Assembly (NCBI GenBank): GCA_951812615.1
Contig: CATOSU010000021.1
Coordinates: 42,501 to 84,106 of the forward strand
DNA length: 41,606 nucleotides
Reading direction: 5' to 3'
From: an uncultured Paracoccaceae bacterium
GTDB taxonomy: Bacteria > Pseudomonadota > Alphaproteobacteria > Rhodobacterales > Rhodobacteraceae
Part shown: positions 24,832 to 33,689 of the stretch, in pieces
Layout of the letters: each line of letters starts with the position of its first letter
How positions within the stretch are numbered: position 1 is the first letter of the stretch
Position numbers and translations under genes: made by a program
The notes under the pieces: generated by a model
The model's input: only the letters and a program-made list of their open reading frames with translations
Database searches by the model: none
Told to the model about the DNA's origin: nothing

Positions 24832-27800
24832 CGTCCAGCCTTGCGCGGACAAACGGGCTCCGGGTCCAGCCTACGGACACACCCGGATCGAAAATCACCT
24901 CCCGCCCCTCGGACAGGCGGGCCAGGTATTTTCGATATTCCTCGGCATCGTTGAAATGCTGGCCTCGTGCCACTTCGTCCTGAACCTTGCGGCGGAAATC
25001 GGCGTTGTATTTGAAATGACCGAACAGCAACTCGCGCTCCGCCACCTTCATACCCGACCCATAGTGCAACCCGTCGGAAAACCGCATCCAAGGATGATAG
25101 CGCAACAGGGCCAGTTTCTGCGCGACGAACAGATCGGGTCGGGTTCCCGGGATCAGCCTGTGGCGCAGTGCGCTGGTCCATGTCCGGGCGTTGGAATAGG
25201 GCCCCCGCCCCGGCCACGCGGTCAGGAACGGATCGCGGTCAACATGGCCGGTTTCTGCAAACAGATCACCGCTGCGGAAATCCGCCTCTTCCAGCGATCC
25301 GTGCGGATAGAGGTCCAGCATGAACACCCGCGCCGCATCTGCCGTTTTGAAGGCCGGCCGCGACAACAGCTGTGGCAGGCTTTCGGTCTGCACCCGCTGC
25401 CAGATCAGCAATTCGTCGGCATCGGCGACCAGCGACCATTTCCCGACCCGGAAGGCCGACATCATCGCCTGCTGCCACGCCACGCCATAGCGGGACAGGC
25501 TGTAATCCGTATCCACCGAAAACAGGGCAACGTCGGGCTGCTCGGCCAGAAACTCCAGCGTCCCGTCATCTGAACAATTGTCGGCGATCAGGAAGTTATC
25601 AACACCCAGCCGTCGGTAATGCCGCAGGAAATGCGGCAGCATGAACATTTCATTCCGGACACAGGCCACCACGCTGACGGCGGCTTCGCGCGCGCCCTCC
25701 AGCCCCGACACCGGTCCGACCAGTTCCAGCGTGTTGCTCTGATAGCCCAGCCTGACATTCTGATAGCTGGGCCAGATTTTTCCGGGCAACAGCAACGGCT
25801 CCTCGCGGCGCAGCATCGCCCCGGCCTGATCTTCATGGGTGTCCATATGCACCAGCTTGACCGGCGCGGCCCGGCTGGCGTCAAAACTGTTGACCCAGCG
25901 CGAAACCGGGCGGCCATCAGGCGCCATGCGCCGACGGATCGCCATGTGATAGCCGGTATTTTCCACCGCGATCGCCTCAAGACTCAAAAGATCGCCCAGC
26001 AGCTTGTCTTCCATGAACGACACCTGCTGCAACACCTGCCCCGCCGGGCTGCGCGCTGCACGCAGGGCCGCGGCCATGCCGTCCCGGCTCAGCGCATAGC
26101 CCGAACCGCCATCGGCATAAGTCGACGGTTCCGGCGATTTATCCAGTTCGGTGCGCCCGCGTTCGGTCGTGGCCTTGGCGATATGCCATGCCCGGTCTGT
26201 CTGACCGATCCCGCGGGTCAGGGGACGACCGTAATAGTCTGCCTTGCGGTAACTGTAGCTTCCGAAAAACGCCGGGACGTTCAGGAAGCAATCGTCATCG
26301 ACCTTTACCAGATGCGTGTACCCGGTGCGGTCATGGATCCATCTGATCGTGGCCAGCGTCTTTTGCGGCAGACCTTCGTAGTCGTCAGGCGCATCAAGCG
26401 CCAGCACATCGCCGTTCAGCGTGCCGTCCCCGTCCCCGACAACCACGACATAAGGAATGCCCAGCGCTTTCAGATCCCGCAGCCAGCCGTCCCGCATCGC
26501 CGGAATGCGGGTGTCCAGATGCGCGCGGCAGGAAAACACTGTGACGATCGTGTTGAAAACCGGCGACGCCGGCAACGGATCCGGTTCGCCCGGCGCAAGG
26601 GGCGTGAAATCCGGGAACAGGCGGCGCGCCCGGTCCGCCAGCGCATCACCGATCTTCAACGTCTGCAATGCTGCGATCACGGCAGGGCTGCGCCCCATCT
26701 CGGGCAATTGTTCGTCACGCACCGACAGGACCAGCTTCTGCACCATCGAAAACACCGGATCGGACAGATCGCCGCCTTCGACCGCGGCCATCAGACCCAG
26801 CGCGATTGCAATGCCCGAAAACCGGGTTTCCGGCACGGTCAGGGCGATCAGGTCGCGGTTCAGCGCGGTCAGACCGGCGGAGGGGTCCGCCCCCCCGGCC
26901 AGCGCCACAGCGGTCTGCACCGCCCGCAGCTGCACATCCGCCTTCGGTTCGATTGGCACCATGTCATAGAACCGCGGCATTGACCGGGCGCAGAAATCCG
27001 CCAGATCACCGGACAGCGCGGGCGCCCCCGGAAACGCCGCGGCCCGGAAGGCCGCCTCGCGCGGGTCCGGCGCAGCCAGCATGAAGCCCCGCGGTTCCGG
27101 CAATGCACCCGGTTGAACCGGAATACCGGCCGGCCCGAACAGATCACGCCGGACGCGAATGGTATCGGCACAGGACATCCGCGAAAACCACGTCAGCGCC
27201 TCGTGCGCGCTCTGTGCGTTTGTCCCGCCGGAATCGCGCAACGCGGTTTCGACAGAGGCAAACGCATCCCGCGCCGTTGCCAGTTCGTCCGGCAAATCAA
27301 TCCCCGCCGCGTCGATCTTGTGCCAGAAATCGCGCGACAGTCCGTAGGTTCGCAAAACCGCCCGGGTCAGCTGGCCGGCAACCTTGCCCGGCACCCGGTC
27401 GCGGCCGTCGATCACTCGGACCGCCGCATCGACCAGCGCCGCACAGGACATCCGGTCCCAGTATTCGCCGGCGTGTTTGGTCAGGAATCGGGCGAAGGTC
27501 ATCAGCGCCTTGTTCCGGAACCAGACCGGCAATTGCGTTTGTTCCAGCGCTTCGCAGGCAACCCATGCAATCGCGGGCGTCACCACCCACGACCCGCGCG
27601 GCCGGACCAGCGAGTCGAGCACCTCCAGAACCTCGGACAACCGGCCTTTCAGCAACAGATGGGGGAGGATCGCAGAATTGCGCCAGTCATCCGGCCCGGG
27701 GTCAAATGACCCCAGCGCAGCGGTTTCCGCCCAGTCCAGCAAGGTTCTGACCCCGCCGCTGACGCAAAACGGTTCCAGCAGCGCGATGAACAGCCGGCGC

Positions 27801-28801
27801 GCTTCGGGCACCGGCAGGCTGATGTCGGCCAGCACGGCGCGTATGTCGGCATCCGGTTCCGATAATGCGGCGGTGACGTCGGCAATCGCATGATGGACCT
27901 GCGCGCTCTCTTCTTGTTCCGACGGCTCCGAAAAATCCGGGTGCGCCGCCGGCAGATCGCCCAGATAGCCCGACAGGTTGTGCAGATGCGCAGCCTGTGC
28001 CAGCACGGCCAGATCCCCGCCCTCCAGCGCGGCCAGAAGGCCGGAAAATTTCAGGTGTTCCGCCATCACCGCCGTCAGGTAGGAATCACCGGCCAGCGTT
28101 CCAACCGACAGAACCTCGCGGATCCGGGCCAGAAGATCATCCCGGCTCAGCCTCATGTCGGCAATCCGGGCACCATCCGTATCGACCAGTGTCAGATCAA
28201 CCGCGTCCCCCGCCCCGGACCAGATGCGCCCGGGCAAAACAACTGTGTAACGCTGCATCCCGTCCTGCGGTGCCGACAGCGGGACCGGCAGCGCACCGGC
28301 TGTGCCGGACACCTGCAGCGACGGTGCGGACGTGCCTTCGGGAAGGCACCCGCGCAGTTCGAACTGACGCGACAATGACAGCGCAGTGTTCAGCGCATCC
28401 CCCGGTCTGCGGGTGTCCAGATCGAACCCGCTGGCCCGCGGTGCGCCGTGATATTCCACCAAGGCAATCTGATCGAGACTGTCGAACCGCCACCTGCGCC
28501 AGTGGCGCCAGGCCACGGGTGCACCGGCCACCCGGATACGCACCTGACCGTTTTCAAAGACCAGTTCGACATCCGTGCCACTGTCATCAACCGGCACCCT
28601 GCAGTGGCGTTCCCGCCCCCAGCCCGTCGCGTCACGGTGGTTCAGCGACAGCACGCCTTCGTCTGCCCGCAGCGAGATGTGAAACAGGATGTTTTCCCGG
28701 CTCTGGTCGAAGAAAGAGACATTCGCGTACCGCTCTTTCCCAAAAACGGCGCGGAAGGCGTATCTGGCCGGGCCAGAGGTCTGGAACACTCTCATCATCA
28801 C
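24821..28801 (-). CDS. 1326-residue galectin-like / GT31-like / GT92-like glycosyltransferase
   Basis: Three parts are visible. Residues about 35-120 resemble a galectin: ILFHISLRADEGVLSLNHRD, then GWGRERH and VELVFENGQVRIRVAGAPVA. They keep His41, Arg45, Asn54, Trp61 and Glu64 of the galactose site (galectin-1 His44, Arg48, Asn61, Trp68, Glu71); Asn46 is Ser. Residues 748-985 resemble a GT31 beta-1,3-galactosyltransferase: THLVKVDDDCFLNVPAFFG (acidic triad 835-837), YADGGSGYALSRDGMA and SFMEDKLLGDLL. Residues 1040-1326 are GT92/GT2-like: VSVVACVRNEMFMLPHFLRH and WSLVADADELLIW (DAD near 1127). The 500 residues between the lectin and GT31 parts are helical and unassigned. No signal or membrane segment, so it acts in the cytoplasm. 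It heads the minus-strand row of the island. Confidence 0.8.
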   Translation of the reverse strand: MMMRVFQTSGPARYAFRAVFGKERYANVSFFDQSRENILFHISLRADEGVLSLNHRDATGWGRERHCRVPVDDSGTDVELVFENGQVRIRVAGAPVAWRHWRRWRFDSLDQIALVEYHGAPRASGFDLDTRRPGDALNTALSLSRQFELRGCLPEGTSAPSLQVSGTAGALPVPLSAPQDGMQRYTVVLPGRIWSGAGDAVDLTLVDTDGARIADMRLSRDDLLARIREVLSVGTLAGDSYLTAVMAEHLKFSGLLAALEGGDLAVLAQAAHLHNLSGYLGDLPAAHPDFSEPSEQEESAQVHHAIADVTAALSEPDADIRAVLADISLPVPEARRLFIALLEPFCVSGGVRTLLDWAETAALGSFDPGPDDWRNSAILPHLLLKGRLSEVLEVLDSLVRPRGSWVVTPAIAWVACEALEQTQLPVWFRNKALMTFARFLTKHAGEYWDRMSCAALVDAAVRVIDGRDRVPGKVAGQLTRAVLRTYGLSRDFWHKIDAAGIDLPDELATARDAFASVETALRDSGGTNAQSAHEALTWFSRMSCADTIRVRRDLFGPAGIPVQPGALPEPRGFMLAAPDPREAAFRAAAFPGAPALSGDLADFCARSMPRFYDMVPIEPKADVQLRAVQTAVALAGGADPSAGLTALNRDLIALTVPETRFSGIAIALGLMAAVEGGDLSDPVFSMVQKLVLSVRDEQLPEMGRSPAVIAALQTLKIGDALADRARRLFPDFTPLAPGEPDPLPASPVFNTIVTVFSCRAHLDTRIPAMRDGWLRDLKALGIPYVVVVGDGDGTLNGDVLALDAPDDYEGLPQKTLATIRWIHDRTGYTHLVKVDDDCFLNVPAFFGSYSYRKADYYGRPLTRGIGQTDRAWHIAKATTERGRTELDKSPEPSTYADGGSGYALSRDGMAAALRAARSPAGQVLQQVSFMEDKLLGDLLSLEAIAVENTGYHMAIRRRMAPDGRPVSRWVNSFDASRAAPVKLVHMDTHEDQAGAMLRREEPLLLPGKIWPSYQNVRLGYQSNTLELVGPVSGLEGAREAAVSVVACVRNEMFMLPHFLRHYRRLGVDNFLIADNCSDDGTLEFLAEQPDVALFSVDTDYSLSRYGVAWQQAMMSAFRVGKWSLVADADELLIWQRVQTESLPQLLSRPAFKTADAARVFMLDLYPHGSLEEADFRSGDLFAETGHVDRDPFLTAWPGRGPYSNARTWTSALRHRLIPGTRPDLFVAQKLALLRYHPWMRFSDGLHYGSGMKVAERELLFGHFKYNADFRRKVQDEVARGQHFNDAEEYRKYLARLSEGREVIFDPGVSVGWTRSPFVRARLDDAD

Positions 28802-28892
28802 ATCTCTGATGGTTCAGGTCGGCGACGAACACAAGAACGTTGCACGCCTGCGACCTCCGGAAACGGCACGCGCCGTGATTTGCCGCGCACTT

Positions 28893-30590
28893 TCAGCCCT
28901 GTCGGTTTACAACGCGTAAACGCGCGGCCACCATCCAGCTCCGGCGCAGCGCCGCGACCGAATACCGCCGAAGCGCCGAGCCGGGCGGTACGACCCGGCT
29001 GATCGCCGCCCGCAGCCCGCTTTCGTCCAGCACCCGCACCCATACTTCCGGCATCCAGACCGACGCGGCAGAGGCGCGCGCGGCCAGCCGGATCAGGGAA
29101 CGCTCGTCGTTCCGGTCGCCGCCGAACCGCAGGTTGTTTCCCCGCAGGAACGCGGTCCGAAACACCTTTCCGGTGGGATGAACATCAAGCTCCAGCACCT
29201 GCCGGCCGGACAATTGCCACGCGCTGTGACGGGGAAAATCGCGAAAGCCCGCGGTTTTGCCGCCCATGCCCGAAATCTGTCGTTGGGCCACCAGATGGTA
29301 GGCCCCCGAAATGCCCATGTCGGCGGATTGCCGGAACATGGTTTCGCTCCACCGCAGCAATGTCCCGGTCTCCAGCGTGTCACCGGCATTCAGCGGAACA
29401 AGGAAATCACCGGCGGCAGCATCCAGCCCGGCATTGCGGTGCGTAGCAACGCCTCCGCGGGCCGCGACAACCGTGCGGACATCCTCCAACCCAGCGTCCC
29501 GGGCCAGCACCTGCGCGACCCGGCCCTGCCGCCGTGACGACACCGCGATCAGTGTCTCGAACACGGGCAGGTCCTGCCGGGCCAGCGACGCCAGCGTATC
29601 ATTCAGCGTCCGGCGCTGCCCGTCCCATGCCACCACGACACTCAACGGACAGCGCCCGGCCATCTCTGCCCCCCAGACCGGGGACAGGTTTTGGTCCCAC
29701 CGATCGTTCCAGGCCAACCCGTGTCGATCCAGAAACGCAGCCCCGGCCCGTGCAAACCTGCGGCGGCGATCCCTGTCGCGGATCGATACCGCCCTCTCGT
29801 ACAGCAGGCGGCTGGACAGGCGTTCGAATGCCTCCCGGGCGCTGGATTTCTCCGCCTCCGTTATCAGCCCCGACACGGTTTCCAGCACACCGATCTGCTC
29901 GAACACCCGGTCGGTGTCCTCTCCGGTGATCTGCCCGGGCCGGTCCCGCGAATGGATATAGAGCGGTTCGGCCACGTGCATCAGCGTGCCGGTGCGCGCG
30001 GCAGCCCGGTAATAGAAAGCGTGATCCTCGAAATAGGTGCCCACGTCATATCTCAGGTCCGCAATCAGCTCCCGCCGGTACAGCTTGTTCCAGGCCGACG
30101 GGAAATGCCGGATCACCGTGCGCCAGTCGTCAAACACCCAAAGCTGCGTGCGCGGCAAACCTTCGATGCCGGTGGTGCCCTGTATCGCCGAATGGACGTT
30201 GCTTGATCCGTCCGGCCGCTGCAGCCGGATGGCGCAGGCGGCCCAGTCCGCGCCGCTGCGCAACAACTCCTCCCGCAGTCGGAACAGAAAACCGGGCGCG
30301 TACCTGTCGTCACTGTCCAGAAAGGCGATGAACCGTCCCCGCGCCATATCCAGCCCGGTATTGCGCGCACCCGACAGGCCCTGATTGTCCTGCCGGACGA
30401 TGCGAAACCGCGGATCATCGTCAATTGCCCGGATCAGCCGGGCCGAGCTGTCATCAGTCGATCCGTCATCGACGATGACCGCCTCGAAATCGGCCCATGT
30501 CTGATCACGCAGGCTGTGGATGCAGGCCGCGACGTGATCCTGCACGTTATAAACCGGTACGATGACCGTAATTTCGGGGGTGCCATCCAT
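28893..30590 (-). CDS. double GT2 glycosyltransferase
   Basis: A 565-residue protein with an active-looking GT2 domain at residues about 5-110: ITVIVPVYNVQDHVAACIHS, VIVDDGSTDDSSARLI, QGLSGARNTGLDMARGRFIA and FLDSDDRYAPGF, where SDD is the metal motif. A second GT2-like fold (about 325-420) has PLSVVVAWDGQRRTLNDTLA, ATHRNAGLDAAAGDFLVPLN and AGD in place of DxD, so it may not bind metal. The open frame extends to 30704, but ATG at 30590 starts at the conserved domain. The gene is 91 bases upstream of the galectin-GT31 gene and is divergent from a sulfotransferase. Confidence 0.92.
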   Translation of the reverse strand: MDGTPEITVIVPVYNVQDHVAACIHSLRDQTWADFEAVIVDDGSTDDSSARLIRAIDDDPRFRIVRQDNQGLSGARNTGLDMARGRFIAFLDSDDRYAPGFLFRLREELLRSGADWAACAIRLQRPDGSSNVHSAIQGTTGIEGLPRTQLWVFDDWRTVIRHFPSAWNKLYRRELIADLRYDVGTYFEDHAFYYRAAARTGTLMHVAEPLYIHSRDRPGQITGEDTDRVFEQIGVLETVSGLITEAEKSSAREAFERLSSRLLYERAVSIRDRDRRRRFARAGAAFLDRHGLAWNDRWDQNLSPVWGAEMAGRCPLSVVVAWDGQRRTLNDTLASLARQDLPVFETLIAVSSRRQGRVAQVLARDAGLEDVRTVVAARGGVATHRNAGLDAAAGDFLVPLNAGDTLETGTLLRWSETMFRQSADMGISGAYHLVAQRQISGMGGKTAGFRDFPRHSAWQLSGRQVLELDVHPTGKVFRTAFLRGNNLRFGGDRNDERSLIRLAARASAASVWMPEVWVRVLDESGLRAAISRVVPPGSALRRYSVAALRRSWMVAARLRVVNRQG

Positions 30591-30732
30591 TTTTTGGCGA
30601 CTGTCCGGGTCTTTTTGCGTCTGGCGATCCTTTGTGCCCCGACAACCCGCAGCCGTAAAGGGCCAAGGCGTCTGTTCATCTCCGGCGCTTGCCGGTACAC
30701 ACACCGGGAACGCTTGTCCGGATCAGTGTCAA

Positions 30733-31377
30733 ATGCTGCTGAGCATCGAAAAACGCTTCCTTTTTGTGGCAAACACCAAGACCGCATCGACCTCGATCGA
30801 GGTCGCGCTGAAGCCCTTTTCGGAAATTGTTCGCGCCGGTACACCCGAACGCAAGCACACGTCGCTGCATGACATTCTGAACCTGTACGACTTCGTTTTT
30901 GCCCGGCCCGAACATCATGCGGACCTGTTCTTCAAATTCGGGGTGATGCGGGATCCGATCGACTGGATCAATTCATGGTTCCGGTACCGCAAGGGCAACG
31001 AGGTCGAAGCGCCGCTGCCCAGCGACATGAGCTTTGCCGATTTCTGGGAAAAGAAGGACTGGAACATCATGCGCCCGCGCGGCGCAGGCAAGAACCTGCA
31101 GCGCGACATGTTCTGCGCCCCGAACGGCGACGTTCTGGCGGATGTGATCATTCCCCATCACAATCTGGGCGCCGTGTTTTCCGAGATTTGCGATATCCTC
31201 GATATCCGCAGCCCGCTGGAACGGCACAATGTCAGCGAAATCCGCGCGCCCGACGAACTGCCCGCCCCGCTGGCAGCCGATATGCGGGAGTTTTATGCCG
31301 AAGATTACGAGCTGTTTGATCGCCTCGACGATCTGAACGCCACGGGGATGGCAAAACTCCGGTCGCGGACCGCCTGA
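30733..31377 (+). CDS. sulfotransferase family protein
   Basis: A 214-residue protein with the PAPS-binding loop FLFVANTKTASTSIEVALKP and the 3'-phosphate motif FKFGVMRDPIDWINSWFRYR. It is the Sulfotransfer_2 type that adds sulfate to sugars. It starts at the ATG at 30733; the frame is open upstream but without domain signals. The gene is divergent from the double GT2 gene (142 bases), which supports a common glycan pathway. Confidence 0.88.
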   Translation: MLLSIEKRFLFVANTKTASTSIEVALKPFSEIVRAGTPERKHTSLHDILNLYDFVFARPEHHADLFFKFGVMRDPIDWINSWFRYRKGNEVEAPLPSDMSFADFWEKKDWNIMRPRGAGKNLQRDMFCAPNGDVLADVIIPHHNLGAVFSEICDILDIRSPLERHNVSEIRAPDELPAPLAADMREFYAEDYELFDRLDDLNATGMAKLRSRTA

Positions 31378-31387
31378 AACGGGATGA

Positions 31388-31436
31388 ATGCAGGATTGCC
31401 GATCCAAATTCGGTTCAGCCGGAATTGATCCTGCAT
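31388..31436. repeat. inverted repeat between the two sulfotransferase genes
   Basis: ATGCAGGAT (31388-31396) and ATCCTGCAT (31428-31436) flank a second imperfect pair (AATTCGG/CCGGAATT). The whole can form a hairpin of about 49 bases just after the first sulfotransferase stop. No T run follows, so a terminator role is weak. The rest of the 284-base gap holds only a possible promoter. Confidence 0.5.
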
Positions 31437-31573
31437 ACGGCCAGAGCGTATCAGAGCCACCTGTGTTGTGAATTGCGGGCGCAGGCGGCCAAGCGCAGCG
31501 AAAACCATATCACGCATGAGGCCATCGCAGCCCAGCAGACAGGAGCAAGGACACTCAGTTGATCTTGCAATTA

Positions 31574-31582
31574 TGATACAAT
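31574..31582 (+). promoter_or_regulatory. possible extended -10 promoter element
   Basis: TGATACAAT in an AT-rich stretch resembles TGnTATAAT. It lies 80 bases before the GTG of the second sulfotransferase. No good -35 was found, as is usual with extended -10 promoters. Confidence 0.3.
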
Positions 31583-31661
31583 AATTCGTCTCTTTGCCGT
31601 TGCCGCCTTTAGTTTGGACCGGCGGCCTCTATTGTAAAGAAAAAACAGTGAGGCAGGGCAA

Positions 31662-32339
31662 GTGGTTACTTCGATTGATCACTATCAGATCGCGTACTGG
31701 GCATTGCCCAAGGCAGCTTGCAGCTCCGTTAAGGCTGCCTTGGCAAAGATCGATCCAAACGTTTATTTGCCGCCACCGGACAACATCGAAAACGTTTTTT
31801 GGCATCGGCTGTATCCCACCGAAAGGTACCGGCCCAAGCGCTGGCGGCAATATGAGGGGTACTGGCGGTTTTGTGTCGTGCGCGATCCTGTCAAGCGGTT
31901 GATTTCGTGCTACACTGACCGCGTTGTCAAGAGGCGGGAACTCAGGCGCAGTCGCAAGATCGGCCGCGGTATCGTAGAGTTACCCACCGATCCAGATCCA
32001 GATTACTTCTTCCAAAACCTGTGCAGGTACCAACGTGCCGCTTCAGTGATAAAACACCATACCCTGCCAGCGCCTGCGTTCCTTGGAAAATCACTGACAC
32101 GTTTTGATAGCGTGTTTCGGACAGAAGAGCTTCATTTACTGGCTGCCGATCTGGGGCTCAAAACCGGCCACGATATTGAACTACAAAAAGAAAACACGTC
32201 AAACATGAAGCTGGGTCTCGACGACCTCCGACCCGAGACAATTGACGCATTGCGCCCCTACTTGCTGCAAGAGTATGACTACCTCCGGGATTACTACGAT
32301 GATCCGTTTGGTAAACCTTTTCAGAAACTCGTTGCGTGA
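31662..32339 (+). CDS. sulfotransferase family 2 protein
   Basis: A 225-residue protein with the PAPS loop IAYWALPKAACSSVKAAL and the second motif WRFCVVRDPVKRLISCYTDR, as in carbohydrate sulfotransferases (Sulfotransfer_2, HNK-1 type). It begins with GTG at 31662 with AGGGC upstream. The DNA is richer in A and T than its neighbours, which hints at separate acquisition. Its target is probably the glycan made by the neighbouring transferases. Confidence 0.87.
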   Translation: MVTSIDHYQIAYWALPKAACSSVKAALAKIDPNVYLPPPDNIENVFWHRLYPTERYRPKRWRQYEGYWRFCVVRDPVKRLISCYTDRVVKRRELRRSRKIGRGIVELPTDPDPDYFFQNLCRYQRAASVIKHHTLPAPAFLGKSLTRFDSVFRTEELHLLAADLGLKTGHDIELQKENTSNMKLGLDDLRPETIDALRPYLLQEYDYLRDYYDDPFGKPFQKLVA

Positions 32340-32393
32340 GGTTTGCCGATTTCGGATTTCAGCAGTCGCACGTTCTGATGCCGCGAACTTCGC

Positions 32394-32556
32394 TTAGCAA
32401 TCGCTTCGCGCAACACTATTCCTCTTCAAGAGTTTCTGCAGGGCTTCCGGTTCCCCGCCCGTTCTTGATGAGCTCCAGTACCCGTCCTCGGGATGTGAGA
32501 CGATCCAGTACTTGTCCGTCAGAGCTTCGAATGGACAACCTTCTGAAAGCTCAAAC
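32394..32556 (-). pseudogene. remnant of an unidentified C-terminus
   Basis: A minus-strand frame directly after the sulfotransferase-like gene stop, in another frame, reads FELSEGCPFEALTDKYWIVS, HPEDGYWSSSRTGGEPEALQ, KLLKRNSVARSDC and ends at TAA 32394-32396. It looks like protein but has no start. It may be what is left of an adjacent gene after a deletion. Confidence 0.3.
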
Positions 32557-33624
32557 CTAGTCGTCGCTCTCCGCGAATCTCCTGAGCTTCTTGACCCGGT
32601 TGCGCATACGGAACACCTCGCGGATGAGGTCCAGCGACAGCACCGACCAGATATGATAAACCCGGTCGCGGTTCACATCCATCAGGCTTTCGACATCGGA
32701 AATCCGGTGCTCCGGCGGGATGGCAGGTTCACCTTCCGTGAACTTCCCGGCGCAAAACTCGATCCCGTACTTGTCACGCATAGCCTCGCATTCCTGCCGG
32801 TTGCTTTCCATGACCGCGTCATGGGCAGATTTGAACAGGATGGGCTTTCTGGCGAGCCCCGCCTGATCCGACAGCTTGCGCAGCCTGCGCCAAAGCAACT
32901 CGCTTTCGGCAAATACATAGGAAACGCTGCTCTCGCTCTCCTCCAGCTCCCGCCGGGCGAGATCCAGCACCACCAGAGCCTCCGGTGACAGCGATTCGTT
33001 CGAGCTGATCGGTTCCCAGCCGGAGATATCGATATGGCTCAGCCCGACCGCATCCAGGAAATCAGCGACGATATCGCGGTCCTTCAGTCGCGTCGGGTGG
33101 AACTCGCGCACGACCGCGTCAGTTTCGAAGACCCGTTCGTACAGCCCGATGGTCCGCGCGAAATTCGTTTTGAACCCGCCGGCCGCGAACACGCCGCCGT
33201 TGCGCTTCAGCCGCTCCTGCAGGATCGACAGGTAGAAATCGGACGGGTTCCGCACGTAGACGGACAACCGGATATCGGTGTCGACTTCACGCAGCCTGTC
33301 GCGCAGCCGGCGCAGATTGTCCTCGTCGAACTCCATCATCATGAAATTCGTGAGTTCCTCACACGACAGGATGACATCCGAACAACCCGATTTCGCGATA
33401 ACCTGCTTCATCGCCTCGAACGAGGTGTCGAAATCCTTCTGCATCTGAGGATTTCGGCGGAACCCCTTCATGTCCGCGTTTTTCAGGAAACGCTGTTTGA
33501 AATCGTCATCCACCAGCGGATAGCACACACCTGCTGCCTGCAAGTCATCTTGATGTTCCTGAAATGCGAGTTGTAGGCTGGTTGTCGCGGTCTTCGGAAA
33601 GCCGATGTGGAGAATTAGCGCCAT
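32557..33624 (-). CDS. sulfotransferase-like P-loop protein
   Basis: A 355-residue protein beginning MALILHIGFPKTATTSLQLA, whose GFPKTATTS loop is the 5'-phosphosulfate motif of sulfotransferases. Further on are DVILSCEELTNFMMMEF and DIRLSVYVRNPSDFYLSILQ, where VRNP takes the place of the usual RdP motif. The C-terminal 100 residues are charged helices. Related proteins occur in roseobacter polysaccharide loci. Activity is likely but the acceptor is unknown. Confidence 0.82.
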   Translation of the reverse strand: MALILHIGFPKTATTSLQLAFQEHQDDLQAAGVCYPLVDDDFKQRFLKNADMKGFRRNPQMQKDFDTSFEAMKQVIAKSGCSDVILSCEELTNFMMMEFDEDNLRRLRDRLREVDTDIRLSVYVRNPSDFYLSILQERLKRNGGVFAAGGFKTNFARTIGLYERVFETDAVVREFHPTRLKDRDIVADFLDAVGLSHIDISGWEPISSNESLSPEALVVLDLARRELEESESSVSYVFAESELLWRRLRKLSDQAGLARKPILFKSAHDAVMESNRQECEAMRDKYGIEFCAGKFTEGEPAIPPEHRISDVESLMDVNRDRVYHIWSVLSLDLIREVFRMRNRVKKLRRFAESDD

Positions 33625-33689
33625 CCAATAGGTCTACTTTTGTTGTCCCGGCAGAGCTCACCTGTTGTTCTTTTATCGCTCTCCAACAC

